Source of the DNA: Boseongicola sp. SB0662_bin_57
GTDB taxonomy: Bacteria; Pseudomonadota; Alphaproteobacteria; Rhodobacterales; Rhodobacteraceae
NCBI GenBank assembly: GCA_009839535.1
Contig: VXPN01000011.1
Coordinates: 1-5,497, forward strand
Direction of reading: 5' to 3'
DNA length: 5,497 bases
Shown here: positions 5,484 through 5,497 of the stretch, one piece after another
Numbering within the stretch: position 1 is the stretch's first letter
Layout of the letters: each line of letters opens with the position of its first letter
Program-made: the position numbers and the translations under genes
Notes under the pieces: generated by a model
Seen by the model: only the letters and a program-made list of their open reading frames with translations
The model's database searches: none
What the model was told of the DNA's origin: nothing

Positions 5484-5497
5484 GTCCAACAGGGAGG

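Noticed and set aside
5367..5489. N-terminal extension of bmt to a TTG at 5489 (41 extra residues)
   Set aside because: It would translate the terminator hairpin, has no family similarity, and the ATG at 5366 has its own Shine-Dalgarno site.
5367..5497. SAM-II, SAH or SAM/SAH riboswitch before bmt
   Set aside because: Suspected from the gene function, but the visible leader shows none of the conserved sequence elements I could recall. The two stems present are only noted as structures.

Overview
The window looks like a chromosomal segment of a high-GC alphaproteobacterium, probably Rhodobacterales or a close relative. The basis is the co-directional order lpxC-bamD-recN, which in that class normally forms the tail of the division/cell-wall cluster, together with a short single-domain homocysteine methyltransferase of the alphaproteobacterial Bmt type. 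GC content is clearly above 60% by eye; it was not computed.

Layout: (1) About 1-36 is the edge of a neighbouring gene. It is either the first seven codons of a leftward gene with a good Shine-Dalgarno sequence, or the last codons of a rightward gene. (2) About 37-816 holds no convincing gene. It contains a 16-bp perfect palindrome, a cluster of TGCA-type half-sites, four GCATGC hexamers, a possible 22-codon leader ORF and a candidate promoter for lpxC. (3) 817-4344, plus strand: lpxC (lipid A synthesis, TTG start), bamD (outer-membrane protein assembly lipoprotein) and recN (SMC-like double-strand-break repair ATPase). Gaps are 86 and 10 bp, so bamD-recN is almost certainly one transcript. 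(4) 4353-5366, minus strand: a zinc-dependent homocysteine S-methyltransferase (Bmt/MetH N-domain type), convergent with recN across an 8-bp gap that carries a short bidirectional hairpin. (5) 5367-5497: the bmt leader, with an 8-bp inverted repeat and, further upstream, a textbook intrinsic terminator (9-bp GC-rich stem plus T-run) pointing towards bmt.

lpxC and bamD both serve outer-membrane biogenesis: one commits UDP-acyl-GlcNAc to lipid A, the other helps insert beta-barrel proteins. recN is a genome-maintenance gene carried along in the same run. bmt belongs to methionine regeneration and is a separate unit. ftsZ, the usual gene just before lpxC, is not present upstream.

No new multi-gene system is visible. 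The most interesting points are the break of the ftsZ-lpxC linkage by a long structured non-coding stretch, and the structured, terminator-bearing leader of bmt, whose product might be either a betaine-dependent enzyme or one part of a split methionine synthase.
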